Positions 19,199 through 28,328 of a stretch of 64,000 nt of DNA are shown here, piece by piece (position 1 is the stretch's first letter; every line of letters begins with the position of its first letter). The stretch covers positions 124,001 to 188,000 of the forward strand of contig NZ_JAEFCF010000002.1 of NCBI RefSeq assembly GCF_016405985.1, read 5' to 3'. A model generated the notes under the pieces. That model did not search any database and was not told the DNA's origin. It worked only from the letters and a program-made list of their open reading frames with translations. The DNA is from Paracoccus sp. IB05. GTDB taxonomy: Bacteria > Pseudomonadota > Alphaproteobacteria > Rhodobacterales > Rhodobacteraceae. Position numbers and translations under genes: made by a program.

Positions 19199-19948
19199 AT
19201 GTCAGATCAGGACAAAACCACTCATTTCGGCTTTCGCGACGTGCGGGAGGAAGAAAAAGCGGGCCTGGTTCATGGCGTGTTTTCCTCGGTCGCCTCGAAA
19301 TATGACGTGATGAATGACCTGATGTCGGTTGGCATCCATCGGATCTGGAAGGATGCGATGATGGACTGGCTGGCGCCAAGGCCAGGGACGCGGCTGCTGG
19401 ATGTCGCGGGCGGCACCGGCGATGTGGCGTTTCGCTATCTGAAGCGCGCGCCGGGTGCCTCGGCCGTGGTCTGCGACATGACCGAGAACATGCTGATCGC
19501 GGGCCGTGAGCGGGCCGAGGCCAGCAGCATGGCCGATCATCTCGACTGGGTGGTCGGCGATGCGATGGCGCTGCCTTTTGCGTCGAACAGCTTTGACACC
19601 TATACGATCAGTTTCGGCATCCGGAATGTGACGCGGGTCCAGGACGCTTTGTCCGAGGCTTACCGCGTGCTGCGCCCTGGCGGGCGGCTCATGGTGCTGG
19701 AATTCAGCCAGATCCCGAATGATCTGATGCAAAAGGTTTACGACCTTTATTCGTTCAACATCATCCCGCCGATGGGCCAGATGGTGACGGGCGACCGCGA
19801 TTCCTATCAATATCTGGTGGAATCGATCCGCAAATTCCCCGAACAAGAGGTCTTTGCCGAGATGATCCGCAAGGCCGGGTTCGATCTGGTGAAATATCGC
19901 AACCTCTCGCTTGGGATTGCGGCGCTGCATTCCGGCTGGAAGGTCTGA
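19199..19948 (+). CDS. ubiE: Demethylmenaquinone/2-polyprenyl-6-methoxy-benzoquinol methyltransferase
   Basis: 249 aa class I SAM methyltransferase. The start [34 protein letters not shown] is the UbiE/COQ5 signature in two parts; the SAM-binding loop is [15 protein letters not shown], and [11 protein letters not shown] and [13 protein letters not shown] follow. It performs the C-methylation step in ubiquinone synthesis. ubiB follows with a 1-bp gap, so the two share a transcript. Confidence 0.97.
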   Translation: MSDQDKTTHFGFRDVREEEKAGLVHGVFSSVASKYDVMNDLMSVGIHRIWKDAMMDWLAPRPGTRLLDVAGGTGDVAFRYLKRAPGASAVVCDMTENMLIAGRERAEASSMADHLDWVVGDAMALPFASNSFDTYTISFGIRNVTRVQDALSEAYRVLRPGGRLMVLEFSQIPNDLMQKVYDLYSFNIIPPMGQMVTGDRDSYQYLVESIRKFPEQEVFAEMIRKAGFDLVKYRNLSLGIAALHSGWKV

Positions 19949-19949
19949 G

Positions 19950-21491
19950 ATGCGCGGCCCGCATAATATCTGGCGGCTGATCCGCACCGGCGCGACCTTC
20001 GAGCGCACCGGCGCAATGGTCGTGGCGCTCGAGGCGATGGAGGTCTCGCCGCGGCTGCGTTTTGCGGCGCGGCTGCTGGGGCGGCCGTTCCGCTTTCTCG
20101 GGCTGAAGGGCGATCCGGCGCTGCCGCCGGTGACGCGCGCGATCACCGCGCTTGGGCCTGCCTATATCAAGCTGGGCCAGGTGCTCTCCACCCGCCCCGA
20201 TATTGTTGGCGCCGAGCTGTCCGAGCAGTTAAAATATCTGCAGGACAAGCTGCCGCCCTTCCCGATGGAGGAGGCGCGCCAGATCATTGCCGCAGAATTC
20301 GGCGCCCCCGCCGATGCGCTTTTTTCCGAGCTTTCCGAGCCGGTTGCGGCGGCCTCAATCGCCCAGGTTCACCATGCGCGCCTGCGAGACACAGGTGCCG
20401 AAGTTGCGGTGAAGGTCCTTCGCCCGGGGATCGAGCGCGCCTTCCGCAGGGATATCGACGCCTTTTACTATGCGGCGAAATGGATGGAGCGACTGGCGCC
20501 GTTTTCGCGCAGGCTGCGGCCTTCCGATGTGGTCGCGCATTTCGATGGCGTGGTCCAGGGCGAGCTGGATCTGCGGCTGGAATGTGCCGAAGCCGCTGAA
20601 TTTGCAGAACATACGGCCAAAGATGACCGGCTTGTCGTGCCGCGCCCGCATTGGGGGCTCTCGGGCCGGACGGTGCTGACAATCGACTGGGCCGAGGGGA
20701 TCGGGCTGAACGAAATTGCCGCAATTGACGCCGCCGGGATCGACCGGGCGGAGCTTGGCCGGCGGGTGCTGGTGCTCTTCCTGTCGCATGCGCTGCGGGA
20801 CGGCTTTTTCCATGCCGATATGCATCAGGGCAATCTGAAGGTCGCCCCGAATGGTGATCTGATCGTCTATGATTTCGGGATCATGGGGCGGATCGACGAA
20901 TATACCCGCCGTGTCTATGCCGAGATCCTGATGGGCTTCATCCAGAAGGATTATCGCCGCGTTGCCGAAGTGCATTTCGAGGCCGGCTATGTGCCGCCCG
21001 ACCGCAATATCGACGAATTCGCCCGGGCCCTGCGCGCGGTCGGAGAGCCGATTTTCGGTATGGAGGCGAACCGGATCTCGATGGCAAAGCTGCTGGCCTA
21101 TCTGTTCGAGGTGACCGAGCGCTTTGGCATGGAAACCCGGACCGAGCTGATCCTGTTGCAGCGCACCATGGTCGTGGTTGAAGGCGTGGCACGAAGCCTC
21201 GACCCACATCTGAACATGTGGGAGGTCGCACGGCCGGTGGTCGAATCCTATATCCGCACCAGCATCGGGCCCAAAGCGGTGCTGCGTGATCTCTGGCGCA
21301 CCAGTCGCGTTCTGGCGCGGTTTCTGCCCCGGCTTCCGGCTTTGGCAGAGGCAAGGCTGGTTGCCCTGGACGAGCGCAGCCAGATGCAGCGCCCGGTTCA
21401 GGGGTTTGGCTGGGGGACTGTCCTGCTGCTCGCGGCCGCGATGACGCTGGGGTCGCTGGGGGCGGCGGTGCTGATTGCGAAACTGTTCTGA
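19950..21491 (+). CDS. ubiB: Ubiquinone biosynthesis atypical kinase UbiB
   Basis: 513 aa from the ATG at 19950, directly behind the ubiE stop. The ABC1/ADCK kinase-like fold is shown by the KxGQ motif (AYIKLGQVLSTRPD), the A-rich loop (AAASIAQVHHA), the VAIK-like lysine (EVAVKVLRPGI), the HADMHQGNL catalytic loop and the IVYDFGIMG metal-binding motif. A C-terminal hydrophobic segment (about 488-511) anchors it. It supports ubiquinone assembly, probably by ATPase activity. Only 4 bp separate it from the convergent flgD. Confidence 0.96.
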   Translation: MRGPHNIWRLIRTGATFERTGAMVVALEAMEVSPRLRFAARLLGRPFRFLGLKGDPALPPVTRAITALGPAYIKLGQVLSTRPDIVGAELSEQLKYLQDKLPPFPMEEARQIIAAEFGAPADALFSELSEPVAAASIAQVHHARLRDTGAEVAVKVLRPGIERAFRRDIDAFYYAAKWMERLAPFSRRLRPSDVVAHFDGVVQGELDLRLECAEAAEFAEHTAKDDRLVVPRPHWGLSGRTVLTIDWAEGIGLNEIAAIDAAGIDRAELGRRVLVLFLSHALRDGFFHADMHQGNLKVAPNGDLIVYDFGIMGRIDEYTRRVYAEILMGFIQKDYRRVAEVHFEAGYVPPDRNIDEFARALRAVGEPIFGMEANRISMAKLLAYLFEVTERFGMETRTELILLQRTMVVVEGVARSLDPHLNMWEVARPVVESYIRTSIGPKAVLRDLWRTSRVLARFLPRLPALAEARLVALDERSQMQRPVQGFGWGTVLLLAAAMTLGSLGAAVLIAKLF

Positions 21492-21495
21492 GGGG

Positions 21496-22155
21496 TCAGT
21501 TCCGGGCAAGGCGCAAAGCGGTGACCGAACCGGAGGGGACCTCGATCCCGCCTTCGAAAACCAGAACCGTCCCATTGGCTCCGCCCCTGGCCTCCACGAC
21601 GCGGCCATAATATTCGACAGACTCTTCGGCAAGCAGCGATCCCTCCCGCCAGCTTTCAAGCGTCAGGATATAGCGGCCATCCGGTAGCCGGTTGCCGGCT
21701 GCATCGCCCCCAAGCCACTGATAGGGCTCGGCCGCAACGGGCAATTCCTCGCGCGACACCAGATTGCCATCTGAGTCATGTACAACCAGCACAACCTGAT
21801 CCGCCGTCGAGGCCGGATTGGGTGAGAGTGTCACCGGGTTGCCAGAGAACCAGACGACATCTGCCGCGGCCCTCGCCTCCTGGCCGACCCAGCCCGCCAG
21901 CTGTGCCATCCCCATCAGCGCAAACTCACCCGACATTGCGCTGAGCAGCTGATTGGTGCGCACCTGTTGTTCCACGCCGGAAAAAGTCGCGAGCTGGACC
22001 GCGAAATCCGTGGATTCCATCGGGTTCATCGGGTCCTGGTTTTGCATCTGAACGGTGAGCATCTTCAGGAATGTCGTGAAATCCGACGAGAGGGCCGAAG
22101 TTTCAGACGACGCCTGAGAGGCTCCGTAGGCGGAATTCACCGCATTGACCTGCAT
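21496..22155 (-). CDS. flgD: Flagellar hook-capping protein FlgD
   Basis: 219 aa. The conserved N-terminal capping segment is DFTTFLKMLTVQMQNQDPMNPMESTDFAVQLATFSGVEQQ in three consecutive parts, and the C-terminal half has FlgD tudor/Ig-like sequence (AAGNRLPDGRYILTLESW). FlgD caps the growing hook. It follows fliK by 8 bp, so the two form a hook-length operon on the minus strand. Confidence 0.94.
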   Translation of the reverse strand: MQVNAVNSAYGASQASSETSALSSDFTTFLKMLTVQMQNQDPMNPMESTDFAVQLATFSGVEQQVRTNQLLSAMSGEFALMGMAQLAGWVGQEARAAADVVWFSGNPVTLSPNPASTADQVVLVVHDSDGNLVSREELPVAAEPYQWLGGDAAGNRLPDGRYILTLESWREGSLLAEESVEYYGRVVEARGGANGTVLVFEGGIEVPSGSVTALRLARN

Positions 22156-22163
22156 GTTTTCTC

Positions 22164-24029
22164 CTACAATCTGAGATAAAGTGAAGCTTGCGGACCGGAC
22201 CTTGTATCCGGCGCCGAAATGGGGGTCGCGGCTGGAATTGCCGCCTCGGACACCTCCCGGACTGGGGTTTCCGGGCCGGGTTGTGGGCCGCCCTGATCAC
22301 CGGCGGAAAGGTTCCCGAAGCCCAGGTTCATCTCGCTGAACCCGGCTGCCCTGAATTCCGCCACCAGGCGATCCGCATGGCGGCGGAGGAGATCCAGCGT
22401 CTCGGGACGTTCAGCCAGCAAGGTGACCGTCACCTTTTCGCGTTCGGTTTTCACTTCGATCCGGACCGTCCCGAGCTCTTCCGGCGAAAGCCGCAGCTCG
22501 GTCACCGGACCGCTGGCACTTATGACGGCCTGACTGATCTGCGCCGGTACCTGTGCCGGCATTTCGGGGCGTGTGGCCGGTGCCATATGATGCGGCGAAA
22601 TCTCGCGTCCCGTGGGCATATGATGCGCGCCGGGCGGCGCCGTGTCAGGGTCGAACTGGCTTGTGCCGGCGGGCAGCGGAACTTCAACGGGGAGGGGGTT
22701 GATCCGGGTTCTGGCCAGGGCGGATGCCGCCGGTTGACCCGAAATTTTTCCAGTATTTGCGGCGTTTCTGACGTATTCGGGACCATCCGGTTCAGCCGGC
22801 CCGGCTTGGCGCCCGGGAACCGCAGATCGCGCTGCAACGGCTTTGACCGGCATGACACGAGGTGGCGCTTCTGGCCTGGTGCCCCGCGATGGGGCGAGGT
22901 TGTCCGGCTGCACCACTGGCGGGGACGGCTCGGAACCGCCCTGCAGTGGCGTATCTGCTGCATCTGCGGGGCGGAACTGACCGGTCAGGGAGGTGAAGGG
23001 TATGCCGCCGGTTGCGGTCCCCGCAATTTGCGACTGTTGTGAGGCTGCGAGATGGGCAGGTTCAGGCCCGATCCGGGGAGGGGGTTCCTCTGTGTTCACG
23101 TTTGGACCAAGCGGAGACAAGGCCTGACGACCAGGCTCTGACCCCGGCAGTGGCGGCGGATATCGCTGCTCGGGCAAGGCCCGCGAGCTTTCAGCACGGG
23201 GCATGCGGGCAGATGGTGGTATCGCGATTGCCTGGGGATCACCCGGTGCGAGGCGCCGCTCGGGGAAACTATTGGCAGGTCTGAATGGTTCGATCGGGAA
23301 GGGGGCCGGCGCCGCGGCGGCCCGATCCGGAATGCGGGGCTGCGCCTCGCTTTCAGGACTTGCTTCAGAGGTCACGTCGGGAGAAGGATTTGCGGGTTGC
23401 AAAAGGCTCTGACCGCGCTGCGCCAATGGAAGGTTGCCGGCGCCGTTAACCTGCCCGTCAGGCCCATTTGGCACTGCGGGCGAGATCGGTTCGGGTAACT
23501 TACCGGAAGCGTTCGTCGCCGCCGCGAAGATGGCCCGCGGTCCAGGCTCATCCGGCAGGGATATGGGTGCGGGTGTTGCGAGACCTCCGACCCGCGCGAA
23601 ATCACATACTGCAGCCTGCTTCGTCTCGGTCGGATGCGGCGGCGCCGGAGCCGGCTTGTCGTCCGGCGGCAACTCTTCGGCTTCAGGATCACTGCCGGAA
23701 TGGGCCAGGCTAAATTGCGGTGTGAGCGCGAAGGCGAAGCCGCTATTCCGCTTCGTCTGATCCGCCTCATGCCCGCCTGTGGCGAGGGGCAGGTCACAAG
23801 TCTCTTCGCTGTCGGCCAGATCGGGACCCTCAGGCGCTTCTTCCGAAAGCGCGACCGTTGGCGCGGAGACCTGCGGCGGCGCGTCTGTACCATCAGAGAC
23901 AAGGTCGAGCGAGAACAGATCCGCCGCTGGCGGATCACCGGCACCGGGGCCCGGTTTCGTCCCCGCCAGGCTTACGCCGGCAGAGATTGGCAGGCGGAGA
24001 AGTGGCAGGCTGATCTGAACATTCTGCAT
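22164..24029 (-). CDS. fliK: Flagellar hook-length control protein FliK
   Basis: 621 aa. The long N-terminal two thirds are Pro/Ala/Glu-rich and low in complexity, as expected for the molecular ruler. The conserved C-terminal switch domain (about 510-590) shows VTELRLSPEELGTVRIEV and LDLLRRHADRLVAEFRAAGFSEMNLGFG. FliK is exported during hook growth and switches the export gate at full hook length. The similarity is confined to the C-terminal domain. Confidence 0.88.
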   Translation of the reverse strand: MQNVQISLPLLRLPISAGVSLAGTKPGPGAGDPPAADLFSLDLVSDGTDAPPQVSAPTVALSEEAPEGPDLADSEETCDLPLATGGHEADQTKRNSGFAFALTPQFSLAHSGSDPEAEELPPDDKPAPAPPHPTETKQAAVCDFARVGGLATPAPISLPDEPGPRAIFAAATNASGKLPEPISPAVPNGPDGQVNGAGNLPLAQRGQSLLQPANPSPDVTSEASPESEAQPRIPDRAAAAPAPFPIEPFRPANSFPERRLAPGDPQAIAIPPSARMPRAESSRALPEQRYPPPLPGSEPGRQALSPLGPNVNTEEPPPRIGPEPAHLAASQQSQIAGTATGGIPFTSLTGQFRPADAADTPLQGGSEPSPPVVQPDNLAPSRGTRPEAPPRVMPVKAVAARSAVPGRQAGPAEPDGPEYVRNAANTGKISGQPAASALARTRINPLPVEVPLPAGTSQFDPDTAPPGAHHMPTGREISPHHMAPATRPEMPAQVPAQISQAVISASGPVTELRLSPEELGTVRIEVKTEREKVTVTLLAERPETLDLLRRHADRLVAEFRAAGFSEMNLGFGNLSAGDQGGPQPGPETPVREVSEAAIPAATPISAPDTRSGPQASLYLRL

Positions 24030-24137
24030 ATGCGGGAATCTCTTCTGAGTCCCGTCGTTTTTGCCAGCATCGGGTTACCGGATGTTTACCGACATCGCGC
24101 CAAAGTCGAAAAATTCAACATAAAAGGACTCGATCTG

Positions 24138-24425
24138 ATGACAGAAATCCAGATCCGGCCGGCCCATATACCGGCGATGAATCGGGCGCCCGATCCGCAT
24201 CTCCTGATGGAGAAAGCGCAGGAGATGGAGGCGGTTTTCCTGACGGAGATGCTTGCGCAAAGCGGGCTTGGCACGACCTCCGGGAGTTTTGGCGGAGGGA
24301 TCGGCGAAGAGCAGTTCGGGTCTTTTCTGCGCGCCGAACAGGCGAAACTGATGGTGGCGCGCGGGGGAATCGGTCTCGCTGAAACGCTGTTTCGGGCGAT
24401 GGGAGGAGATGTGAATGAGCTCTGA
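24138..24425 (+). CDS. FlgJ-like rod-binding protein (no muramidase domain)
   Basis: 95 aa from the ATG at 24138. It corresponds to the rod-binding N-terminal domain of FlgJ: LMEKAQEMEAVFLTEMLAQSG, GGGIGEEQFGSFLRAEQAKLM and GGIGLAETLFRAM. The peptidoglycan hydrolase half is missing, as is common in alphaproteobacteria, where a separate lytic enzyme is used. It is divergent from fliK and overlaps the next gene by 11 nt. Confidence 0.88.
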   Translation: MTEIQIRPAHIPAMNRAPDPHLLMEKAQEMEAVFLTEMLAQSGLGTTSGSFGGGIGEEQFGSFLRAEQAKLMVARGGIGLAETLFRAMGGDVNEL

Positions 24426-24729
24426 GACCCTGATTGATCTGCTGGAGCAGACACGTCGCGCCCTGCTGGAAGGTGATTTCGCAACACTTGATGAGCTGGC
24501 CCGGCACACCGGGGCGGCCCTGGCGGCCCTGCCTGGCGCAGATCCCGAATCGCTGGATCTCATCCGAGAGATGGCCGCGGCGAATACGGCGCTTTTCGAG
24601 GCCGCAGCGCGGGGGATCGCGGCGGCAAAAGGCCGGCTGAACCGTCGGGCATCGTTTTCCACCTATGATTCCCACGGTCAGCGCGGCGCTGTGCAGGCTG
24701 ACGAACCGGGTAAAGCGAGGCGGCTTTGA
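24415..24729 (+). CDS. FlgN-like flagellar export chaperone
   Basis: 104 aa, predicted almost wholly helical (LIDLLEQTRRALLEGDFATLDELARHTGAAL; LDLIREMAAANTALFEAAARGI). Size, the helical pattern with RALLEGDF, and the place between flgJ and the flagellin gene fit the FlgN family, which escorts the hook-junction proteins FlgK and FlgL. The C-terminal tail is disordered. Sequence identity in this family is low, so the call is moderately sure. Confidence 0.7.
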   Translation: MSSETLIDLLEQTRRALLEGDFATLDELARHTGAALAALPGADPESLDLIREMAAANTALFEAAARGIAAAKGRLNRRASFSTYDSHGQRGAVQADEPGKARRL

Positions 24730-25000
24730 ATTTCACCAGGAAAAGCGGGCCGGTCCGAAACCCGGCGGCATCGGGGATGATCGGAAGCAATCTCGTAAAA
24801 TCCGCTTATTTTCGTGGCAAAACTGACCTGTCGCATTAACAAATTGGCAGGGATGAACTGCAAAGCTGTACCTGCATCCCGATGTGGGGATGGCGCTGAG
24901 GGTTGATCCCCGGCAGCGGCCAGAACGCCGGAATTGCCGCCTGCAAGGGCGGCGCTTTCGCCCCCGTGCAAAGCACCCAGGGCAGCCAGAGGAAAACAAA

Positions 25001-26557
25001 ATGTCGTCCATTCTGACGAATTCCAGCGCAATGGTCGCGCTGCAGACCCTCAAAACCATCAACGGCAATATGAACAAGGTCCAGTCGGAGATTTCCACCG
25101 GCAAGACTGTCGCCACCGCGCGGGATAACGCTGCTGTCTGGTCGATCTCGAAGGTGATGGAATCCGACGTCAAAGGGTTCAAGGGGATTTCCGACAGCCT
25201 CGCGCTTGGCTCCTCTTCGCTCTCGGTCGCGCGCGAGGCATCTGAGAAGATCCAGGGCCTGCTCAACAATATGAAAGAAAAGATCGTTTCGGCGCAAAGC
25301 GAGAATGTGCCGCGCGAAAAGCTTCAGACCGATATCGACGCATTGCGCAATCAGATCGCCGGCATCGTCAGCGGCGCGCAGTTCAGCGGGCTGAACCTCG
25401 TCTCCGGCACCGATGATGTGAAATTCCTTGCCTCGCTGGACCGCTCGGATTCTGGTGTCACCACGTCGGACATCACGGTTGCGCGTCAGGATCTCAGCGC
25501 GGGCAACGGGACTTTGGGCGTTGCTACCGGCTCGCCCCAGATCCTCGCAGGTGTTGCGGTGATCACCGGAAACATCACAGCGCCGGTCGATATGGCCGGG
25601 GCTGCGGTGACCAGCATCACGAATGGCGCGAATGCGGCGCGGCTGGCCGGTGCTGCCCTGGCGATCGGGGCCTCTGCAACGCTGAAGATCAACGGTCAAA
25701 CCGTCACCTTCACCAATGACAGTGGTGTTGCGATGACGGCGGCAGAATCGGCAACCCGCATGATCAGCGAGGTCAACAAGCTTGGCCTCGACGGGGTGAC
25801 GGCGGTTCTGAACGGCACTGCTAACGTTGATATCCAGTCGAGCCGGGCTTTCGAACAGGTCACCGTCGAACATGTCGCCGGTTTTGCGGCCCCGACCATT
25901 CCGACCGCGGGTCAGGGTACGGTCACCGGTTCGGTTGCCACGATTGCCCAACGTGCCGAAACCTATGTCTTCGGCGGCAATGCGGTCAAGGATGGCGACG
26001 GCTATACGCTCAGTGTCGGAGGCGTGGCTTACAGCTATATCGCCGGCAAAGGCGAAACCACTGAGGATGTGGTGCGCGGCCTGAAAATCTCCATCGACGC
26101 CGGCAATGTGCCCGGACTGTCCACCAGGGTCACCCAGAGTTCGACCGGCGCATGGCAGCTCAATATTGACAACTCCTCCGATACCACCCGCGCAATTGCG
26201 GCCAGCTCCGGCACTGTCAATGGCAAGGCTTCGGGGGGCCTCTTCGGGCTCGATGCTATCGACGTTACCACCGTCGCCGGCGCGCGCTCCGCGCTGACCA
26301 ATATCGAAACCATGATCAACAAGGCCATTGATGCCGCTGCCGAATTCGGCTCGGCTCAGGGCCGGATCGATACCCAGACCAGCTTTGTGTCATCTCTGAC
26401 CGATGCAATGACGGCGGGTATCGGTACGCTTGTCGACGCCGATATGGAGGAAGCTTCGGCCCGCCTCCAGGCGCTTCAGGTCCAGCAACAGCTGGGCATC
26501 CAGGCGCTTTCCATCGCCAACCAGCAGCCACAGAATCTGCTGTCCCTGTTCCGTTAA
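25001..26557 (+). CDS. fliC: Flagellin
   Basis: 518 aa from the ATG at 25001 (AGAGGAAAAC upstream; earlier in-frame starts would add residues unlike any flagellin). The conserved D0/D1 start is SSILTNSSAMVALQTLKTIN and the end is LGIQALSIANQQPQNLLSLFR. The central part (about 150-420) is the variable surface domain. The filament protein is followed by its regulators flaF and flbT, the alphaproteobacterial arrangement. A 270-bp leader precedes it; a possible sigma-28-like element (TAAAATCC-N12-GGCAAAAC, about 24796-24823) is weak. Confidence 0.96.
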   Translation: MSSILTNSSAMVALQTLKTINGNMNKVQSEISTGKTVATARDNAAVWSISKVMESDVKGFKGISDSLALGSSSLSVAREASEKIQGLLNNMKEKIVSAQSENVPREKLQTDIDALRNQIAGIVSGAQFSGLNLVSGTDDVKFLASLDRSDSGVTTSDITVARQDLSAGNGTLGVATGSPQILAGVAVITGNITAPVDMAGAAVTSITNGANAARLAGAALAIGASATLKINGQTVTFTNDSGVAMTAAESATRMISEVNKLGLDGVTAVLNGTANVDIQSSRAFEQVTVEHVAGFAAPTIPTAGQGTVTGSVATIAQRAETYVFGGNAVKDGDGYTLSVGGVAYSYIAGKGETTEDVVRGLKISIDAGNVPGLSTRVTQSSTGAWQLNIDNSSDTTRAIAASSGTVNGKASGGLFGLDAIDVTTVAGARSALTNIETMINKAIDAAAEFGSAQGRIDTQTSFVSSLTDAMTAGIGTLVDADMEEASARLQALQVQQQLGIQALSIANQQPQNLLSLFR

Positions 26558-26558
26558 G

Positions 26559-26596
26559 GCCCGAGGCCGGGGCCTCCGGGCTCCGGCCAGCTTTTT
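26559..26596 (+). terminator. Flagellin terminator
   Basis: GCCCGAGGC (26559-26567) pairs with GCCTCCGGGC (26572-26581) with one bulged base; CTTTTT follows at 26591-26596, a little farther than usual. It separates the flagellin gene from flaF and probably gives high flagellin mRNA relative to the genes behind. Confidence 0.6.
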
Positions 26597-26625
26597 AAAC
26601 TATCTCAGCTACGGAACATGTCAGA

Positions 26626-26997
26626 ATGACTCTCAGCTCCAGCCTTGCCTATGCGCAACCGACAGCGCCAATTCGCACCCCGCGCATGGCCGAATACGAG
26701 GTTATCGCACGGATCACGCAACGTCTTGTCGCCGCAGATCAGCGGCGCAACGAAGATCGCAGCGGATTTCTCGAGGCGGTTTTCCACAACGAAAAACTGT
26801 GGTCGACACTCGCAGCCGATGTAGCGGAACCCGGAAATGGGCTGCCTGAAGCGCTTCGTGCGCGGTTGTTCTACCTTTATCGCTTCACTGCAGACCATAG
26901 CCGGAAGATTCGCCAGAAAACCGCCGATGCCGGCGTTCTCATCGAAATCAACAAGGCGGTCCTGAAAGGATTGCGTGGCGAAGGAGCGGCCACATGA
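26626..26997 (+). CDS. flaF: Flagellar biosynthesis regulator FlaF
   Basis: 123 aa, helical. The FlaF pattern is clear: RMAEYEVIARITQRL, FLEAVFHNEKLWSTLAADVA, and LRARLFYLYRFTADHSRKI. In Caulobacter-type systems FlaF promotes flagellin synthesis and secretion, opposing FlbT. It overlaps flbT by 4 nt (ATGA), so the two opposing regulators are co-translated. Confidence 0.92.
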   Translation: MTLSSSLAYAQPTAPIRTPRMAEYEVIARITQRLVAADQRRNEDRSGFLEAVFHNEKLWSTLAADVAEPGNGLPEALRARLFYLYRFTADHSRKIRQKTADAGVLIEINKAVLKGLRGEGAAT

Positions 26998-27398
26998 CGG
27001 GGCTGGTTCTGAAACTCGGCCCGCATGAAAGGGTCCTGATCAATGGTGCGGTGATCGAAAACGGCGACAAGCGGTCACGGCTTGCGGTTATGACGCCCAA
27101 TGCGAATATTCTCCGGCTGCGCGATGCTCTGCATCCGGATGAAGCCAATACGCCGGTGCGGCGGGTTTGCTATATCGCCCAGCTGGTCCTTTCCGGTGAT
27201 GCCGCCCCGGGCGATACCAGGTCGCAACTGCTGCGCGGGATTGAACAGCTCAGCCAGGTTCTGACGGATCCCGACAGTCGTCGCCTGCTGACGCTTGCCA
27301 GCCAGGCTGTCCTGGAGGATCAGCATTATCAGGTTCTTAAGGCGCTTCGCGGCCTTCTTCCCCGCGAGACACGCCTTATGGCAGCGGGAGGAAACTGA
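26994..27398 (+). CDS. flbT: Flagellin mRNA-binding repressor FlbT
   Basis: 134 aa. The start GLVLKLGPHERVLINGAVIENGDKRSRLAV and the following ILRLRDALHPDEANTPVRRVCYIAQL are the FlbT signature (here in two parts). In Caulobacter FlbT binds the 5' leader of flagellin mRNA and represses translation. The 270-bp region ahead of the flagellin gene here is a natural place for such control. Confidence 0.93.
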   Translation: MTGLVLKLGPHERVLINGAVIENGDKRSRLAVMTPNANILRLRDALHPDEANTPVRRVCYIAQLVLSGDAAPGDTRSQLLRGIEQLSQVLTDPDSRRLLTLASQAVLEDQHYQVLKALRGLLPRETRLMAAGGN

Positions 27399-27399
27399 G

Positions 27400-28203
27400 A
27401 TGAGTTTTCAGCCAGTCCTCCCTGCTAGTGGCTATGGCGGCTGGCTTTTGCTGAAGCGAACAATGCCGGCGCAAGAGAAAGCTTTTCAGCAGGCGCCGGT
27501 AAATCAGCGAGACGCGCAGTATTTTCGCGATAAAATCGGGACCGTGACCTCGGCCGAGGACCTTGTATCTGATCGCAGGTTGCTAAAGGTCGCGTTGAGT
27601 GCGTTTGGCCTGGAACAGGACATAAATGCGAAGGCTTTCGTAAAAAAAGTCCTGTCAGATGGAGTCGATTCCCCAGAAGATCTCTCCAATCGACTTGCGG
27701 ATAAAAGCTACCGGGCGTTTGCGGCAAGCTTTGGTCTGGATGGAACTCAGCTGCCAAAGACCCTTGGCGAGGGGTTCGCTGATGCTCTGCTTGATCAATA
27801 TTACGCGCGTCAGTTCGAGGCGGCAGTCGGAGAGCAAAATGACTCTTTCCGGTTCGCTTTGAACGCGGAAAGAGAGATCGGGAAACTGGCGGCCTCCCCG
27901 GCAAGCGAGGATACGAAATGGTTTACCATCATGGGAAACAAGCCATTGCGGCAGGTCTTTGAAAAATCCTTCGGACTGCCGAGCGGGTTTAGCAATCTTG
28001 ACATTGACCAACAGCTTCGTGTGCTGAAATCCAGGGCGCAAAGCCAGTTTGGCGCCCCGACGGTGCGCCAGTTCAGCGAAAGTGCAAAGATGGAGAAGCT
28101 GGTCAGAAACTACATCGTGCGGGATTCTCTGACAACCATGAGCAACTCCCCGGCACAGAATGCCCTTATGTTGCTGGCAGCACGTCGCGGCACCGCAAAA
28201 TAG
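27400..28203 (+). CDS. DUF1217 flagellar-associated protein
   Basis: 267 aa from the ATG at 27400, 1 bp behind flbT. The pattern DAQYFRDKIGTVTSAEDLVSDRRLLKVALSAFGLE, followed by NKAF-like NAKAFVKKVLSDG and NRLADKSYRAFAASFGLD, is that of DUF1217. These proteins occur in alphaproteobacterial flagellar operons and have no settled role. There is no signal peptide. It is the last gene of the flagellar block; insertion-sequence debris follows. Confidence 0.85.
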   Translation: MSFQPVLPASGYGGWLLLKRTMPAQEKAFQQAPVNQRDAQYFRDKIGTVTSAEDLVSDRRLLKVALSAFGLEQDINAKAFVKKVLSDGVDSPEDLSNRLADKSYRAFAASFGLDGTQLPKTLGEGFADALLDQYYARQFEAAVGEQNDSFRFALNAEREIGKLAASPASEDTKWFTIMGNKPLRQVFEKSFGLPSGFSNLDIDQQLRVLKSRAQSQFGAPTVRQFSESAKMEKLVRNYIVRDSLTTMSNSPAQNALMLLAARRGTAK

Positions 28204-28328
28204 AAACCGAGTTCTGGCCTGGCCAGGATCGCGCTTCGGTTTGGTCCTGACCTCGGACGGGTCCGCGGCGGGCAGGCGGATCGCGGAGGAGGTGGCAGGT
28301 CTATCGATCCCAGCGGCATCCGCTCAGA
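28204..28328. other. Flank between flagellar block and IS remnant
   Basis: No gene or repeat recognised. It is GC-rich and ends where the transposase remnant begins. Confidence 0.4.

Noticed and set aside
24840-24870. Sigma-54-like element (TGGCAG ... TGCA) ahead of the flagellin gene
   Set aside because: The spacing between the GG and GC elements is two bases too long for a sigma-54 promoter.
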